The notes beneath the pieces are model-generated. The model did no database searches. It saw nothing but the letters and a program-made list of their open reading frames with translations, and was not told the DNA's origin. The translations under genes and the position numbers were made by a program. A DNA stretch of 64,000 nucleotides. Source: Acidobacteriota bacterium (lineage in GTDB: Bacteria; Acidobacteriota; Blastocatellia; Pyrinomonadales; Pyrinomonadaceae). Of this stretch, positions 43,801 to 52,263 are shown piece by piece. Every line of letters starts with the position of its first letter. Position 1 is the first letter of the stretch. Location: NCBI GenBank assembly GCA_020199835.1, contig JAIVJV010000009.1, forward strand, positions 496,001 through 560,000, written 5' to 3'.

Positions 43801-44235
43801 CGGCAACGTCCACGAGTCTCTCAAAGAACGAAAATAGATCCTTTTGCCGTCGTTACTCCAGCCAAACACATGATTGTCCCAACCCCAGCGCGGTGGCAAT
43901 GGACCACGCGCCGGATAGAACGTGAGTTGTCGCGGCTCGCCGCCGGAAGTCGGCACCACGTAGACCTGTTCGTCCCCGTCGTACTGTCCGGTGAACGCGA
44001 TCCACTTCCCGTCCGGCGAGAACTTGCCGAACAGTTCGACGCCCGGATGCGAAGTCAAACGGATTGCGCTACCGCCGCTCGATGGCGCAGTCCAGAGATC
44101 ACCGGCGTAGGTAAACACCACGCGATCGCCGCGAATGTCGGGAAAACGCAGCAGCTTTGTCTGCGCCTGCGCGCCGGCGGCAAAGAGGAGCAGCGCTACG
44201 AGAGTAATCAAAGCGAAGTGATGCCTGGTGAACAA
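40828..44235 (-). CDS. Tricorn-like S41 family protease, exported
   Basis: A 1135-residue protease. A signal peptide (to about residue 24) is followed by a WD40-like/TolB-like beta-propeller region (about 30-560, repeated WSPDGSQIAF and APDGKRIAF motifs), a Pro/Ser/Ala linker (about 575-620), a second propeller part, a PDZ domain (about 850-940) and a C-terminal S41 protease domain with the nucleophile segment DENSASDGDIFP and the GKRSWGGVVG oxyanion region. This is the order of Tricorn, which trims peptides to short products. TTG 44235 is used because GGAGG lies 10 bases upstream. It follows the amidohydrolase gene by 7 bp, so peptide processing and amidohydrolase-fold partners share an operon. 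Confidence 0.88.
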   Translation of the reverse strand: MFTRHHFALITLVALLLFAAGAQAQTKLLRFPDIRGDRVVFTYAGDLWTAPSSGGSAIRLTSHPGVELFGKFSPDGKWIAFTGQYDGDEQVYVVPTSGGEPRQLTFYPARGPLPPRWGWDNHVFGWSNDGKRIYFRSLRDSWTLPIARLYSVSIDGGPAEALPMPTAGSGDFSPSGTEMVYSPQSRDFRSEKRYGGGQANQLYTFDLKSNSAKRISEGARANRDAMWLGDTIFFNSDRDGHFNLYAYTVSNGRTSKVTNNQPWDVRWPSSDNENQIVYELNGELQVMDARTRRSTPISINVPDEGNARRPSRVPAGNLVESVGLSPKGERAVFVARGDVFTAPIEKGPTRNLTDSSGAHDKWASWSPDGSQIAFVSDKSGEEEIYVVAQDGSKPPEQLTNGGTAMRYAPEWAPDGKRIAFSDKDGKLYVLTLADRKLVEIADSPRGQIRDYTWSPRGNFLAFTMANRNQFSAVHIWSATDGQLRRVTDESFNSYNATWDPQGNYLYYLSDHEFAPQLSGVEFNYATNRPTYIYALALRKDVKHPFPPESDEVTISKGAEDGPKPPSTSPSPSPDKPAETPPAGPGSSPSPSPADAKPEAAPKPPATMTIDFDGLGERVARVPVGADNYFGLSAKTGHLLYVIGGAGYYGRQSDRNPSLRIYSLKDRKETTLVDDMRGYVLSDDGSKVLVAQGPGWNLYDATPLGERSRKAVSTAGLFVDRVPVEEWNQIFNEVWRRYRDWFYVSNMHGYNWVALREQYKPLLKYVAHRSDLNYVISEMISELAVQHAYIEGGDFQIPPRPRSGLPGARFELDKQAGRYRITKIFGGDNAEDLYRSPLTEIGVNVSVGDYVLAIDGEELKATDDPYRLLRNKADNPVQLTVNKTPSMQGARTVSYRPITDEQNLMYLDWVEGNREKVSKATGGRAGYLHVPDMGAAGIREFIKWFYPQLRKEGLVVDVRANGGGNVSRMLIERLRRKMLGVNYSRTNDEATTYPDAVFIGPMVALLDENSASDGDIFPAMFREAGLGPLIGKRSWGGVVGITNRGQLIDGGSVSVPEFGLANKNGEWIIEGYGVDPDIEVDNDPQSVIAGKDPQLERAITELMVRLKQPVKLPPRPAPPVKTNNRSTSKATEQGQK

Positions 44236-44242
44236 AAGAACA

Positions 44243-45601
44243 TTACCTCCGATTCTTGAATGCGTCGTTCAATTCAGTGTGACGACTACTTAACACCACC
44301 GAACGCCCGTCTATTAACAAATATCGGATGCGGGTACGAATTTCTAACAGGTCACCATCCGTGACGACGAGATTCGCTATTTTCCCGACCTCGATCGAGC
44401 CCAGGCGGTCCCCGACGTTCATGATCCGCGCGGGATTGAGCGTCACAGACTTCACCGCGTCGGCTTTCGAAAGGCCGTAAGCCGCGGCCATGCCCGCATA
44501 TTGCGCTAGATTACGCACTTCCGGACCGCTGTCGCCGGTCGAAATCGCAAACAGAACACCCGCCTGCTGGAGTTTCGCGGGATTCTCAAACAACGTGTCG
44601 TAAGCGTCATCCTCACGAACGGGCAGCGAGAACACACCCGTCAAAATCACGGGAACGTTTTTCTCTTTTAATAAACTCGCGACCTTCCACGCATCGTTGC
44701 CGCCGAGAATGATCGGCTTGAGTTTCATCTCTTCGGCGAACCGGATCGCGCCGCGGATTTCAGGCTCGCGATCCGCACGAAAGATCACGGGCTGCTGGCC
44801 CCGCACATAAGGCACGAGCGCGGCGAGCACCACGTTCTGATCCGGACGCGGCAACGATTTGTCTTTCGCATAGGCGTCTTGCGCGCGAGCGTAGGCTTCG
44901 CCATCGCGCAGCATCTTGCGAAGCTGCTCGAGCTGGCGCGCGTTTGCTTCCAATGTTTCCGAAAGGTTCGTGGGCTGTTGCGGCGCACCAAAACCGCCGC
45001 CGCCACCCCCGCCGATACGCGGGTAGTTGATCACTAGCGCCGCCTGCGGTACGACCGCCATCTCTTTCGGCGCGGTGCCGAGCAGATTGATTAGCGCGGC
45101 TTGTCCCGAGATCAAACCGCCGGTGGGCGCAGTGACGGTGTTTGTCACGCCTTCAACTCGCGTCACAGCGATGTGTGCGCTGTGTGGATTGACGGCGGTG
45201 ATCGCTTTCGCGTTGGGATTGAATTCACCCACTTCGGAAAGATCGACAGTGCCACTGGCGCCCTGCGGCACTTCGACAAGTCCCATGTTCGTGCCGGCGT
45301 CGATCATGCCGGGATAAACCGACAAGCCGCGGCCCTCGATGATCTGCGCGCCTGCAGGGACGTTAACTGACGCACCAACGGCTTCAATCTTTCCATCACG
45401 AATCACGATCGTGCCGTTCTCGATGTCCGGAGCACTCACGGTCACAATGCGCGCGTTGCGAATCGCAAAGACACCACGCGGAGGCAACACGCCTTGCTGT
45501 GTCGTCGGACTGCCGATCTGTTGGGCCATGACAGTTTGGCCACAGATACAACAGATCGAAATCAACAGGGTGAATGCTGCAAGTTTCTGCAACACGGTCA
45601 T
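44243..45601 (-). CDS. Amidohydrolase-fold exported protein lacking the metal-binding HxH
   Basis: A 452-residue protein with a signal peptide (to about residue 27) and the composite beta-sandwich plus TIM-barrel plan of imidazolonepropionase-like amidohydrolases (GTIVIRDGKIEAVGA, then VYPGMIDAGTNMG). Where active enzymes have D-A-H-x-H, it has D101-A-G-T-N105, so both strand-1 histidines are missing. The later barrel positions also deviate (GGNDAWK where a His is expected), while the C-terminal GSIEVGKIANLVV is kept. It is therefore probably not a hydrolase and may act as a subunit or binding protein. Its ATG overlaps the stop of the active-looking paralogue upstream (45598-45601). Confidence 0.82.
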   Translation of the reverse strand: MTVLQKLAAFTLLISICCICGQTVMAQQIGSPTTQQGVLPPRGVFAIRNARIVTVSAPDIENGTIVIRDGKIEAVGASVNVPAGAQIIEGRGLSVYPGMIDAGTNMGLVEVPQGASGTVDLSEVGEFNPNAKAITAVNPHSAHIAVTRVEGVTNTVTAPTGGLISGQAALINLLGTAPKEMAVVPQAALVINYPRIGGGGGGGFGAPQQPTNLSETLEANARQLEQLRKMLRDGEAYARAQDAYAKDKSLPRPDQNVVLAALVPYVRGQQPVIFRADREPEIRGAIRFAEEMKLKPIILGGNDAWKVASLLKEKNVPVILTGVFSLPVREDDAYDTLFENPAKLQQAGVLFAISTGDSGPEVRNLAQYAGMAAAYGLSKADAVKSVTLNPARIMNVGDRLGSIEVGKIANLVVTDGDLLEIRTRIRYLLIDGRSVVLSSRHTELNDAFKNRR

Positions 45602-46995
45602 GGCTGTTCCTCCTCGATCGTGTCGTCGTGCGTCGGCCGGCGGCGGCGCGGCGTTTCCGGCGACTGTCCGCGTGCCGGCGGCTTGTTCGGTTCTGCTTGT
45701 TCCAGCGTCGCACGCTCTTTCGCGAGATCGGCGCGCCGCGCGAGATCCTGCTGGCGATCGAAATAAACCACGCCGTCAACGAAAGTCGTGTCAACGCGCG
45801 AATAAACACTGAACGGATGGCCGTTCCAAATCGCAACGTCCGCATCCTTCCCGACTTCAATCGAACCAACGCGCTCTTGAATGCCGAGCTGAATCGCGGG
45901 ATTGATCGTGATCAACCGCATCGCTTGTTCTTCCGTCAGATCGCCCCAGTGCATCGCTTTCGCAGCTTCGATGTTCAACCGTCGCGCGCGTTCGTCGGAG
46001 TCTGAGTTCATCGAAACGACCACACCCGCGCGCGTCATAATCGCTGCGTTATAAGGAATCGCGTCGTACGCTTCGATCTTGTAACTCCACGAATCCGCGA
46101 AGATGGAAGCGCCCGCGCCGTGTGCGGCGATCTCTTTCGCGACTTTGTATCCCTCGAGCACGTGCTGGAACGTTTTGATCTTGAAACCAAACTCATCAGC
46201 CAGGTTGATCAGCATCAGGATCTCACTGGCGATGTAGCAGTGCGCGTGCACGTAACGTTTGCCTTCGAGAATCTCGACGAGCGGCTCGAGTTGCAGATCG
46301 CGTCGCGGCTGTACGAGGTTCTTGTCCTTGCCAGCTGCGGCGCGATACTCGTCCCACGCACGCTTGTAATCGCGAGCGCGCACAAACGCGTCGCGAATCG
46401 TCTCTTCGACGCCCATGCGCGTGCTTGGATAACGACGCGTCACGCCGGGCTGGTTTGGCGTCGCGGACCGTTTCACGTTTTCACCGAGCGCAAACTTGAT
46501 CCCGGGCATCGCGCCCGGAAACAAAAACTCAAGCGCGGGGCGGCCGTATTTGATCTTCACCACCGTGTTCAAACCGCCGATGGGATTCGCCGAGCCGTGC
46601 AACAGGTTCAACGTCGTCACGCCACCCGCGAGCCCGCGATAGAGATCAACGTCGCTAGGATTCAGCACGTCTTCAGTTCGCACCATCGACGTGACGGCAA
46701 GCGTGCCTTCGTTGATAGTGTCGAGCATCGAGTGTGAATGGGCATCGATAATGCCGGGCATGACGTACTTGCCGGCGCCATCGATCACGCGCGCGTTGGT
46801 GGAAGCGTTCAGGTTTTTTCCTACAGCCGCGATCTTGCCGTTGCGCAGGAGCACGTCGGTGTTTTCCAGCGTTCCGCGCGTGACGGTGATCACAGTCGCG
46901 TTACGGATCAGCGTTTCGGGCGGCGTAACTCTTTGCGCCTGGGCCACAGATCCCACGAACACAATCACGAATAGAATGAGCAGTTTTTTCATCAT
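45598..46995 (-). CDS. Amidohydrolase, exported, metal site intact
   Basis: A 465-residue amidohydrolase with a signal peptide (to about residue 20). The metal site is complete as far as can be seen: H86 and H88 in MPGIIDAHSHSM, a barrel lysine region (GIKFALGENVK), HAHC and FQHVLEG with further histidines, and the acidic SMNSDSD segment for the last metal ligand. The closest known relatives are imidazolonepropionase-like and D-aminoacylase/dipeptidase-type proteins; substrate unknown. The last 50 residues are Lys/Arg/Pro/Glu-rich. With the Tricorn-like protease downstream, a role in breaking down short peptides or their derivatives is a reasonable inference. GGAAA precedes the start. Confidence 0.88.
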   Translation of the reverse strand: MMKKLLILFVIVFVGSVAQAQRVTPPETLIRNATVITVTRGTLENTDVLLRNGKIAAVGKNLNASTNARVIDGAGKYVMPGIIDAHSHSMLDTINEGTLAVTSMVRTEDVLNPSDVDLYRGLAGGVTTLNLLHGSANPIGGLNTVVKIKYGRPALEFLFPGAMPGIKFALGENVKRSATPNQPGVTRRYPSTRMGVEETIRDAFVRARDYKRAWDEYRAAAGKDKNLVQPRRDLQLEPLVEILEGKRYVHAHCYIASEILMLINLADEFGFKIKTFQHVLEGYKVAKEIAAHGAGASIFADSWSYKIEAYDAIPYNAAIMTRAGVVVSMNSDSDERARRLNIEAAKAMHWGDLTEEQAMRLITINPAIQLGIQERVGSIEVGKDADVAIWNGHPFSVYSRVDTTFVDGVVYFDRQQDLARRADLAKERATLEQAEPNKPPARGQSPETPRRRRPTHDDTIEEEQP

Positions 46996-47014
46996 CTGTG
47001 TTTCCTTTCAGCGC

Positions 47015-48682
47015 TTAGTTTGGACGTGCTCGACTTCCTGTAAACGTTCCGGGCGACATGCCGACGGCCGTTACAGTGCCGCGGATCTGATCTCCCGAAA
47101 GTGTTCCCGTGAAAGTCGCTTCCCTGGTTTGTCCTTCAATTTCGACCGGCACGGTAAACCGAACCTCACCGCCGGGCGTGGTTGAAGCGTTCGAGATCTC
47201 GCCCGTGCCGAACGTACCCGAAATGGATCCGGTCACTCGCTCGCCTTCCTGTTGCAAGTTCAACGTGGCGGACTTCTCACCCTGGCCCAGATTGATGGCG
47301 AGATTCCATGTTCCACTCAAGAGGTTTCGCCCGCCTGGACCACCCGTCGGTGGACGAAGATCGACCGGACGGCCGTCGATAAAAACGTGTGCGACGCTCC
47401 GGTTACGATCAAAAAGCTCACCGCGTGTCACAACGACGTTCGCGATCTTGCCGGTCTCGATCGAACCGATCTGGTTTTCCACGCCGAAGATCGTCGCGGG
47501 CCAGATCGTAAACGCGCGCACCGCGTCCGTCGGCGACAGACCGTTTTCAATCGTGCGATTCGCGTTTGCCAACAGATCGGAAATGTTGGTCAACGAACCC
47601 GACTGAAACGCAAAGCGAACTCCCGCTCTCGCAAGCTTGCCCGCGGTTTGTTGCGCTTCGACTCGGTCGCGCAGCACGCGCAGCGGCTCCGGATCGGCTT
47701 CGGGAACCGCCGCCGTCGTGCGTCGCGGCAGATTCAAGGACAGCAGCACCGGGACGTTCTGTTTCGCCAAGCGATCCGTTAATCGATCCGCTTCGCGTCC
47801 ACCAGCAACGATCAACTTCAATTTGAACTCGGCGGCGAGATCGAGAGCGCGCGCGATCTCTCGTTCCGAGTTGGCCAGCATCACGACCGGCATGCGTCCA
47901 TCAACAACCGGCACGAGCGCCGCCAGCGAGCGATCCATTTCAGGCCGGCGCATGCCACGCGGCGAGCGTTCATACGTCGCGAGCGCATCACGATAACGCT
48001 GCGCGTCGAGCATCATCTGGCGCAACGTCGCAAACACACCCATCAGCGAACCCGGATACACGCCACGCAAGGGCGTGAAACCAACGTGCATAGCGACCGG
48101 CGAACGCACAATCATCTGCTGCGGCGTGTCGCCTGCGAGATTGATCAACGCCGACTGGCCCATCCAGATGCCACTACGCGGTGACGTGAGCGCCGTGGTG
48201 ATACCGATGCTGCGCGAAGATTCGATCTCCGTGCCGCCGGGGCGAATCACGTCTTCAACCATCACTTCCGGTTGCAGACCCGGCGGTTGGGTTGAGTTTG
48301 GACCACCCGGGCTGGGCCGCGCCTGCGCGAGTAAGAAAGCTCCCCCACCGCCGCCGCCACCGGGCGACGGTGAAGGCGCGGCTTCGGGAAGCGCCAGGTT
48401 TGTGTAGGAGTCGATCAGTCCCGGGTACACGGTCAGGCCGTTGCCGTCGATGATGCGCGCGTCGGGTGGCGCGTTGACGTTCGCGCCGACCGCGACGATC
48501 AGACCGTTACGAATCACCAGCGTGCCGCGCTCGATCGTTGGTCCGGAGACGGTGACGATACGCGCGTTGGTGATCGCATAAGTGTCGATCGCACTGCGTT
48601 GCGCGCCGGCAAATGAGACGAAAAAGGTTGAAACGATAGAAAGCGTGAATAAGGCGACAGTAAGCGGGCGGAGTCTTGGCAT
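47015..48682 (-). CDS. Amidohydrolase-fold exported protein with C-terminal beta domain, lacking HxH
   Basis: A 555-residue protein, first gene of the amidohydrolase/Tricorn-like operon. A signal peptide (to about 28) precedes an amidohydrolase fold whose strand-1 motif is degenerate: D91-S-Y-T-N95 in [13 protein letters not shown] instead of DAHxH. A Pro/Ser/Gly insert (about 100-130, GGGGGGAF) follows directly. After the C-terminal fold signature ([13 protein letters not shown]) comes an additional beta-rich domain of about 100 residues ([19 protein letters not shown]), like a small lipocalin-type barrel. It resembles the 44243-45601 protein in loss of the histidines. A TTG two codons upstream is an alternative start. 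Confidence 0.82.
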   Translation of the reverse strand: MPRLRPLTVALFTLSIVSTFFVSFAGAQRSAIDTYAITNARIVTVSGPTIERGTLVIRNGLIVAVGANVNAPPDARIIDGNGLTVYPGLIDSYTNLALPEAAPSPSPGGGGGGGAFLLAQARPSPGGPNSTQPPGLQPEVMVEDVIRPGGTEIESSRSIGITTALTSPRSGIWMGQSALINLAGDTPQQMIVRSPVAMHVGFTPLRGVYPGSLMGVFATLRQMMLDAQRYRDALATYERSPRGMRRPEMDRSLAALVPVVDGRMPVVMLANSEREIARALDLAAEFKLKLIVAGGREADRLTDRLAKQNVPVLLSLNLPRRTTAAVPEADPEPLRVLRDRVEAQQTAGKLARAGVRFAFQSGSLTNISDLLANANRTIENGLSPTDAVRAFTIWPATIFGVENQIGSIETGKIANVVVTRGELFDRNRSVAHVFIDGRPVDLRPPTGGPGGRNLLSGTWNLAINLGQGEKSATLNLQQEGERVTGSISGTFGTGEISNASTTPGGEVRFTVPVEIEGQTREATFTGTLSGDQIRGTVTAVGMSPGTFTGSRARPN

Positions 48683-48773
48683 AAGCAACCAAATCCCAGT
48701 TAGATTGATTTGCGAAAGCAGGAAGTGACGAGAGCTTAGCGTAAGAAGCGGGTTTTAGGGAAGTGTTTAGAAA

Positions 48774-48796
48774 GGGTGGCGGATGAGGGCCACCCC
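48774..48796 (-). terminator. Terminator-like hairpin after the BON-domain lipoprotein gene
   Basis: GGGTGGC (48774-48780) pairs with GCCACCC (48789-48795) across an 8-nt loop; on the minus strand it is followed by TTTCT. It lies a few bases after the stop at 48803 and before the amidohydrolase operon. Confidence 0.6.
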
Positions 48797-48802
48797 TAAA
48801 AA

Positions 48803-49336
48803 TTAACGGTTGCGATTGCCGTTGGCGTTCCGGTTTGCGTTGCCGTTCGCGTTCGCGTTGTCAGCTCCGACCCTTAGTTGGTTCCTGACGGACCTGACGC
48901 CTTCGACGCCCTTCGCGACCGTTTCGGCGCGCGTTTTCTGCGCGGCGCTCGCCACGGTGCCGCTTAGCGTCACAACATTGTTGTCAACGTCAACATTGAT
49001 CGTCGAATCGCGCAGATCGTCGGCGGTCGCGAGTTCAAAGCGGGTTTTCACCCAGAGCCAGCCGTCGTTCGCGCCGGTTCCGACCGTGCGTCCCGACTCT
49101 CGCGCTTCACGCTGAAATCGCTCCCTGTCGCGTTCGTACTCTTCACGGGTTGGCGCACGGCCGGTGACGCCTGTATTCGCATTGGCCGTGGGCGTAGGAC
49201 TAGCCGCCAGATTCGCATTCCGGTTCGCATTGGCGTTCGCGTTTGCATTCAGGTTGTTGTTCGTGGTGCCCTCGCAGGCCGTTAGCATGACTGAAAGTGC
49301 GGCAAACGCTATCAGTCCTGTAATTCTTCGTCTCAT
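48803..49336 (-). CDS. BON-domain lipoprotein with Asn/Ala repeats
   Basis: A 177-residue predicted lipoprotein. The lipobox LTAC (LSVMLTACEG, cysteine about residue 21) would be lipidated by Lgt. Two low-complexity stretches flank the fold: NANANANANRNANL after the lipobox and NANANGNANRNANGNRNR at the end. Between them, residues about 95-155 are a BON domain (LRDSTINVDVDNNVVTLSGT, then AVEGVRSVRNQL-like spacing), which binds membranes or phospholipid in OsmY-type proteins. A charged helical region (about 60-85) precedes it. ATG 49336 is chosen because AAGGAGG lies upstream and the signal peptide begins there. Confidence 0.85.
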   Translation of the reverse strand: MRRRITGLIAFAALSVMLTACEGTTNNNLNANANANANRNANLAASPTPTANANTGVTGRAPTREEYERDRERFQREARESGRTVGTGANDGWLWVKTRFELATADDLRDSTINVDVDNNVVTLSGTVASAAQKTRAETVAKGVEGVRSVRNQLRVGADNANANGNANRNANGNRNR

Positions 49337-49518
49337 CTTGGGAAAGTCCTCCTTGGGTTGAACGCGATCCATGCGCGCGTATGTTTTCCGAACTGAGGGG
49401 GTAAACAATCGCGGGGCGATTCAGGGGGCGTGGATTGATCTGCAAGCGACGGGCCGCAGGAGGATTGGTTATAGATGAACTTTCAGGTGCAGTTCGGGCC
49501 ACACAGAGCTAAAAAACT

Positions 49519-49803
49519 TCACCACTTGACGCTTCCTTCTTTAGTCGTGTCGATCTCCGCGAGGTTGGGCGTGTCGCCAAACAGGTAACCTTTGATGTTG
49601 TCGAACAGGAAGTTCTGGGCGTCAGGATTCGTCAGATCGAGACCGTAGTGATTGATGATTTGGGTTTGTTTTTGCAGCCAACCACTCCAGCACGGCTGAC
49701 AGATCTCAGCAGCGATTCGCTGCCCGAGTTCATTTGGAAACGGCGCAAACGGCAAAGCGGGTCGCTTCTCGCCACAATGTGTGCATTTGATCGTATCAGC
49801 CAC
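49519..49803 (-). CDS. YggX-like Fe(II)-trafficking family protein
   Basis: A 94-residue protein. Residues 23-70 (FPNELGQRIAAEICQPCWSG, then WLQKQTQIINHYGLDLTNPD) align by eye with YggX, which protects Fe-S clusters from oxidation. Unlike enterobacterial YggX, which has one N-terminal cysteine, this one has C-x2-C (KCTHCGEK) and a second pair (ICQPC), so it may bind iron or zinc. It is encoded just downstream of the bcp peroxiredoxin gene on the same strand (20 bp), which fits a role in oxidative stress. Confidence 0.78.
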   Translation of the reverse strand: MADTIKCTHCGEKRPALPFAPFPNELGQRIAAEICQPCWSGWLQKQTQIINHYGLDLTNPDAQNFLFDNIKGYLFGDTPNLAEIDTTKEGSVKW

Positions 49804-49823
49804 GGTTATTTCCTCCCTTTACT

Positions 49824-50294
49824 TCACAAGCGGCTCAGCGCTTCGCGGATGGCGGAAATTATAACGTCATCCTTCGGCTTCAGCAGCCCCAGCGGACGCA
49901 CGTCCTGGTAACGCAAAATTCCCTCCGCGTCGATCACGAAAACCGATCGCGCGACCTTGCCGGGAATAAGCGAGCGCGCGCCGTAGAGCTTCGACACCTG
50001 TCCATCCGCATCCGAAAGCAAACGCAACGGCAGACCGTGATGCTCCGCAAACTTGCGATGCGAATCGACAGAGTCAGAAGAAATCCCGACCACTTCCGCG
50101 CCGGTCGCTTGATAATCGGCCCAACGATCGCGCACCGAACACATCTGTCGCGTGCAAACCGGCGTCTCGTCGCCCGGATAAAACAACAACACGACGACTT
50201 TGCCGCGTTGGTCCGCCAAACGCCACTCGCGCGCGTCCCCATCTTTCAAAGTGAAATCCGGCGCCGGCTGGTTCAGGTTTAGCTTGTGACTCAT
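49824..50294 (-). CDS. bcp: Peroxiredoxin, Bcp/PrxQ type
   Basis: A 156-residue thiol peroxidase that reduces hydroperoxides with thioredoxin as donor. The PrxQ pattern is visible: peroxidatic C47 and resolving C52 in GDETPVCTRQMCSV, with the usual APDFTLKDGD start and a GKVARSVFVIDAEG strand later. No signal peptide, so it is cytoplasmic. The start overlaps the stop of the aminotransferase gene upstream (ATGA, 50291-50294), so they are co-translated, and the YggX-like gene follows. Confidence 0.92.
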   Translation of the reverse strand: MSHKLNLNQPAPDFTLKDGDAREWRLADQRGKVVVLLFYPGDETPVCTRQMCSVRDRWADYQATGAEVVGISSDSVDSHRKFAEHHGLPLRLLSDADGQVSKLYGARSLIPGKVARSVFVIDAEGILRYQDVRPLGLLKPKDDVIISAIREALSRL

Positions 50295-51436
50295 TCGATT
50301 AGACCAGCCAGGATCCGCAATGCTTCATCGACTTCCTCGTCGGTGTTGAAGAAGTGAGGCGAGATGCGCAATCCCGCGCCGGGACGCCAATCGACAAACA
50401 CGCGCTGCTCGGCGAGTTGTTCAGCAACCGCTTTCGCGTCGTCAACGCCAATCATCACCGAGCCGCCGCGCCGTTCGACGTCGAGTGGCGTGTTGACGGT
50501 CCAACGACGCTCGCGCGCGAAATCGATCATCATCTGCGTTCGGCGTTGTGACTCAGCCGCAATCTGCGTAACACCGACCGATTCGACGATGTCCAATCCC
50601 GGAATCGCTGAATACAGCGCCGGAATACTCGGCGTGCCTTGCGCGAACCTCCGCACCGAACGCGCGTAACGCATCGGCGCTGCCGCAAACTCAAACGGCG
50701 CGTCGTGTGCGACCCAGCCCGTCAGTCGTGGACGCAGATCTTTTTGCAAGTCGGGTCGCACGTACAAATAACCGGACGATGGTCCGCCACACAGCCACTT
50801 GATCGTGCCGCCGATCAAAAAGTCGACTTTCCAATCCGCGGCGTGCAGCGGCACGACGCCCGCGGATTGATAAACGTCCAACAGCACGAGGGCGCCTTTC
50901 GCATGCGCGCGTTCGACAATCGCGGGCGCGTCGACGCGATACGAGCTGCGGTAAGACGTGTGCGCGAGCGCAACGAGACACGTTTCCTCATCGATTGCGT
51001 CGCGTATGTGTTCGAGTGGAACGGTAATTCCGTCGGGAGACTTTACGACTTCCACGTGCGCGCCCACCTGTCGTTGCGCGTCCCAGATGTATTCCATCGA
51101 CGGAAAGTCGAGCTCTGTTGTGACGACCTTGTTCCGGCGTCCGCCCTGAAAATCAAAACACGAGGCGACGGTCGCCAAGGCAATCGAAGCGTTTGGTTGA
51201 ATCTGCACCGAGCCCGGCTCGCCACCAAGAATGCGCGCGAGACGATCGCCGACTCGTCGCGAGAGTGTCCACCAGCTCGTGGCCCACGCGTCTTCACTGG
51301 TGTGATGTTCCCACGCGTCGCAATACTCCAGCGTCGACTCGCGCACCGCGCGTGGCATGGGCCCGAGGCTGTGACTGAGCAAGTGAATGCCCGAGGCTAG
51401 CGTGGGAAACTCATTGCGTCGCCGGTCGAAAGTCAT
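50291..51436 (-). CDS. PLP-dependent class V aminotransferase (kynureninase/cysteine desulfurase-like)
   Basis: A 381-residue fold-type I PLP enzyme. The PLP lysine is in LIGGTIKWLCGGPSSGYLY, with the Asp ligand region around GALVLLDVYQSAG. The N-terminus (SHSLGPMPRAVRES) and the KWLCGG pattern resemble kynureninase-like and class V proteins of unknown function rather than IscS, as no catalytic Cys loop is evident. It lies between a nested-palindrome repeat and the overlapping bcp gene. The reaction could be kynurenine cleavage, selenocysteine-lyase-like or transamination; I cannot choose. Confidence 0.82.
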   Translation of the reverse strand: MTFDRRRNEFPTLASGIHLLSHSLGPMPRAVRESTLEYCDAWEHHTSEDAWATSWWTLSRRVGDRLARILGGEPGSVQIQPNASIALATVASCFDFQGGRRNKVVTTELDFPSMEYIWDAQRQVGAHVEVVKSPDGITVPLEHIRDAIDEETCLVALAHTSYRSSYRVDAPAIVERAHAKGALVLLDVYQSAGVVPLHAADWKVDFLIGGTIKWLCGGPSSGYLYVRPDLQKDLRPRLTGWVAHDAPFEFAAAPMRYARSVRRFAQGTPSIPALYSAIPGLDIVESVGVTQIAAESQRRTQMMIDFARERRWTVNTPLDVERRGGSVMIGVDDAKAVAEQLAEQRVFVDWRPGAGLRISPHFFNTDEEVDEALRILAGLIE

Positions 51437-51448
51437 CTATCTCCTGTC

Positions 51449-51528
51449 CTGGGACCGCAGGCGTCTCGCCTGCACTCTTCGCAAATGGCCTTCTTCGCAC
51501 GTTGCAGGCGAGACGCCTGCGGTCCCAG
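51449..51528. repeat. Nested palindromic repeat with 26-bp perfect arms
   Basis: CTGGGACCGCAGGCGTCTCG and the next six bases (arm 51449-51474) are perfectly complementary to 51503-51528 across a 28-nt loop. Each arm is itself palindromic (GCAGGCG TCT CGCCTGC at 51457-51473), so it can fold as one long hairpin or two small ones. It separates two same-strand genes and resembles dispersed REP-like elements; only one copy is in this window. Confidence 0.88.
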
Positions 51529-51537
51529 CCAACACGG

Positions 51538-52263
51538 TCACTTGTAGTTCATCAGCGCCTGTTCAAAACCGAGAGGATCTTTCATCAATCCGTCGAAGAC
51601 GCCTTTCGCTTCGTCGCCGATCGGTGGATCGTGCCGCTCCTCGCGAATCGCAGCGAGGATCTCGGCGGCAACGTACTCCTTCGTCATCTTCGGCACGTTC
51701 GCGCCGCGACTCATGTCCGTGTCGATCGTAGTAGGCATGACGGTGATCACGCGAACGTTATCGTCCGAGAGATACGCACGCAACGCCTGGCCCAACGACA
51801 ACAATGCCGCCTTCGTTGCGCAGTACGTTCCGACCAACGGTAAATTCACCTTCGCAAACGCAGTCGCGATGTTGACGATCACGCCATCGCGTTGCGTGAT
51901 CATCCCCGGCGCGACCGCGCGCGTCAGCCGCAACATGCCGAGATAGTTCACCGCCAGTTCGTGCTGCACGTCGTCGAAACTCATCGTGAGTGGATTTCCG
52001 AATCCAGCGACACCCGCGTTGTTCACGAGGATATTGATTGGACCGAGTTGCGTGACCGCATCGACATCGGGGTCACTGGTCACGTCGAGTTGTATTGGCG
52101 TGACGCGCTCCGGAAATTCTTGTCGCAGCGAATTGCGAGCGTCGTCGGTTCTGGTTCCGGCAAACACTTCACCGGCGCCCGCTGCGACAAACGCCGCGAC
52201 GAGCGCTTTGCCGAGTCCACGCGAGGCGCCACTGACCAAAACTCGCTTGCCTTCAATCTCCAT
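51538..52263 (-). CDS. Short-chain dehydrogenase/reductase (SDR)
   Basis: A 241-residue NAD(P)-dependent oxidoreductase. The Rossmann nucleotide motif SGASRGLGKA (residues 11-20), the NNAG segment (81-84) and the catalytic Y147-x3-K151 (GTYCATKAAL) are present. The position 13 residues before the tyrosine, usually serine, appears to be threonine (T134), which may still serve. The residue pattern after the glycine motif (GTRTDDARN) suggests NADP. The substrate is unknown. The start overlaps the amino-acid permease end by 11 bp. Confidence 0.88.
   Translation of the reverse strand: MEIEGKRVLVSGASRGLGKALVAAFVAAGAGEVFAGTRTDDARNSLRQEFPERVTPIQLDVTSDPDVDAVTQLGPINILVNNAGVAGFGNPLTMSFDDVQHELAVNYLGMLRLTRAVAPGMITQRDGVIVNIATAFAKVNLPLVGTYCATKAALLSLGQALRAYLSDDNVRVITVMPTTIDTDMSRGANVPKMTKEYVAAEILAAIREERHDPPIGDEAKGVFDGLMKDPLGFEQALMNYK

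Noticed and set aside
50639-51400. 253-codon plus-strand open frame inside the class V aminotransferase gene
   Set aside because: Antisense to a gene with a clear PLP-lysine motif; Arg-rich shadow.
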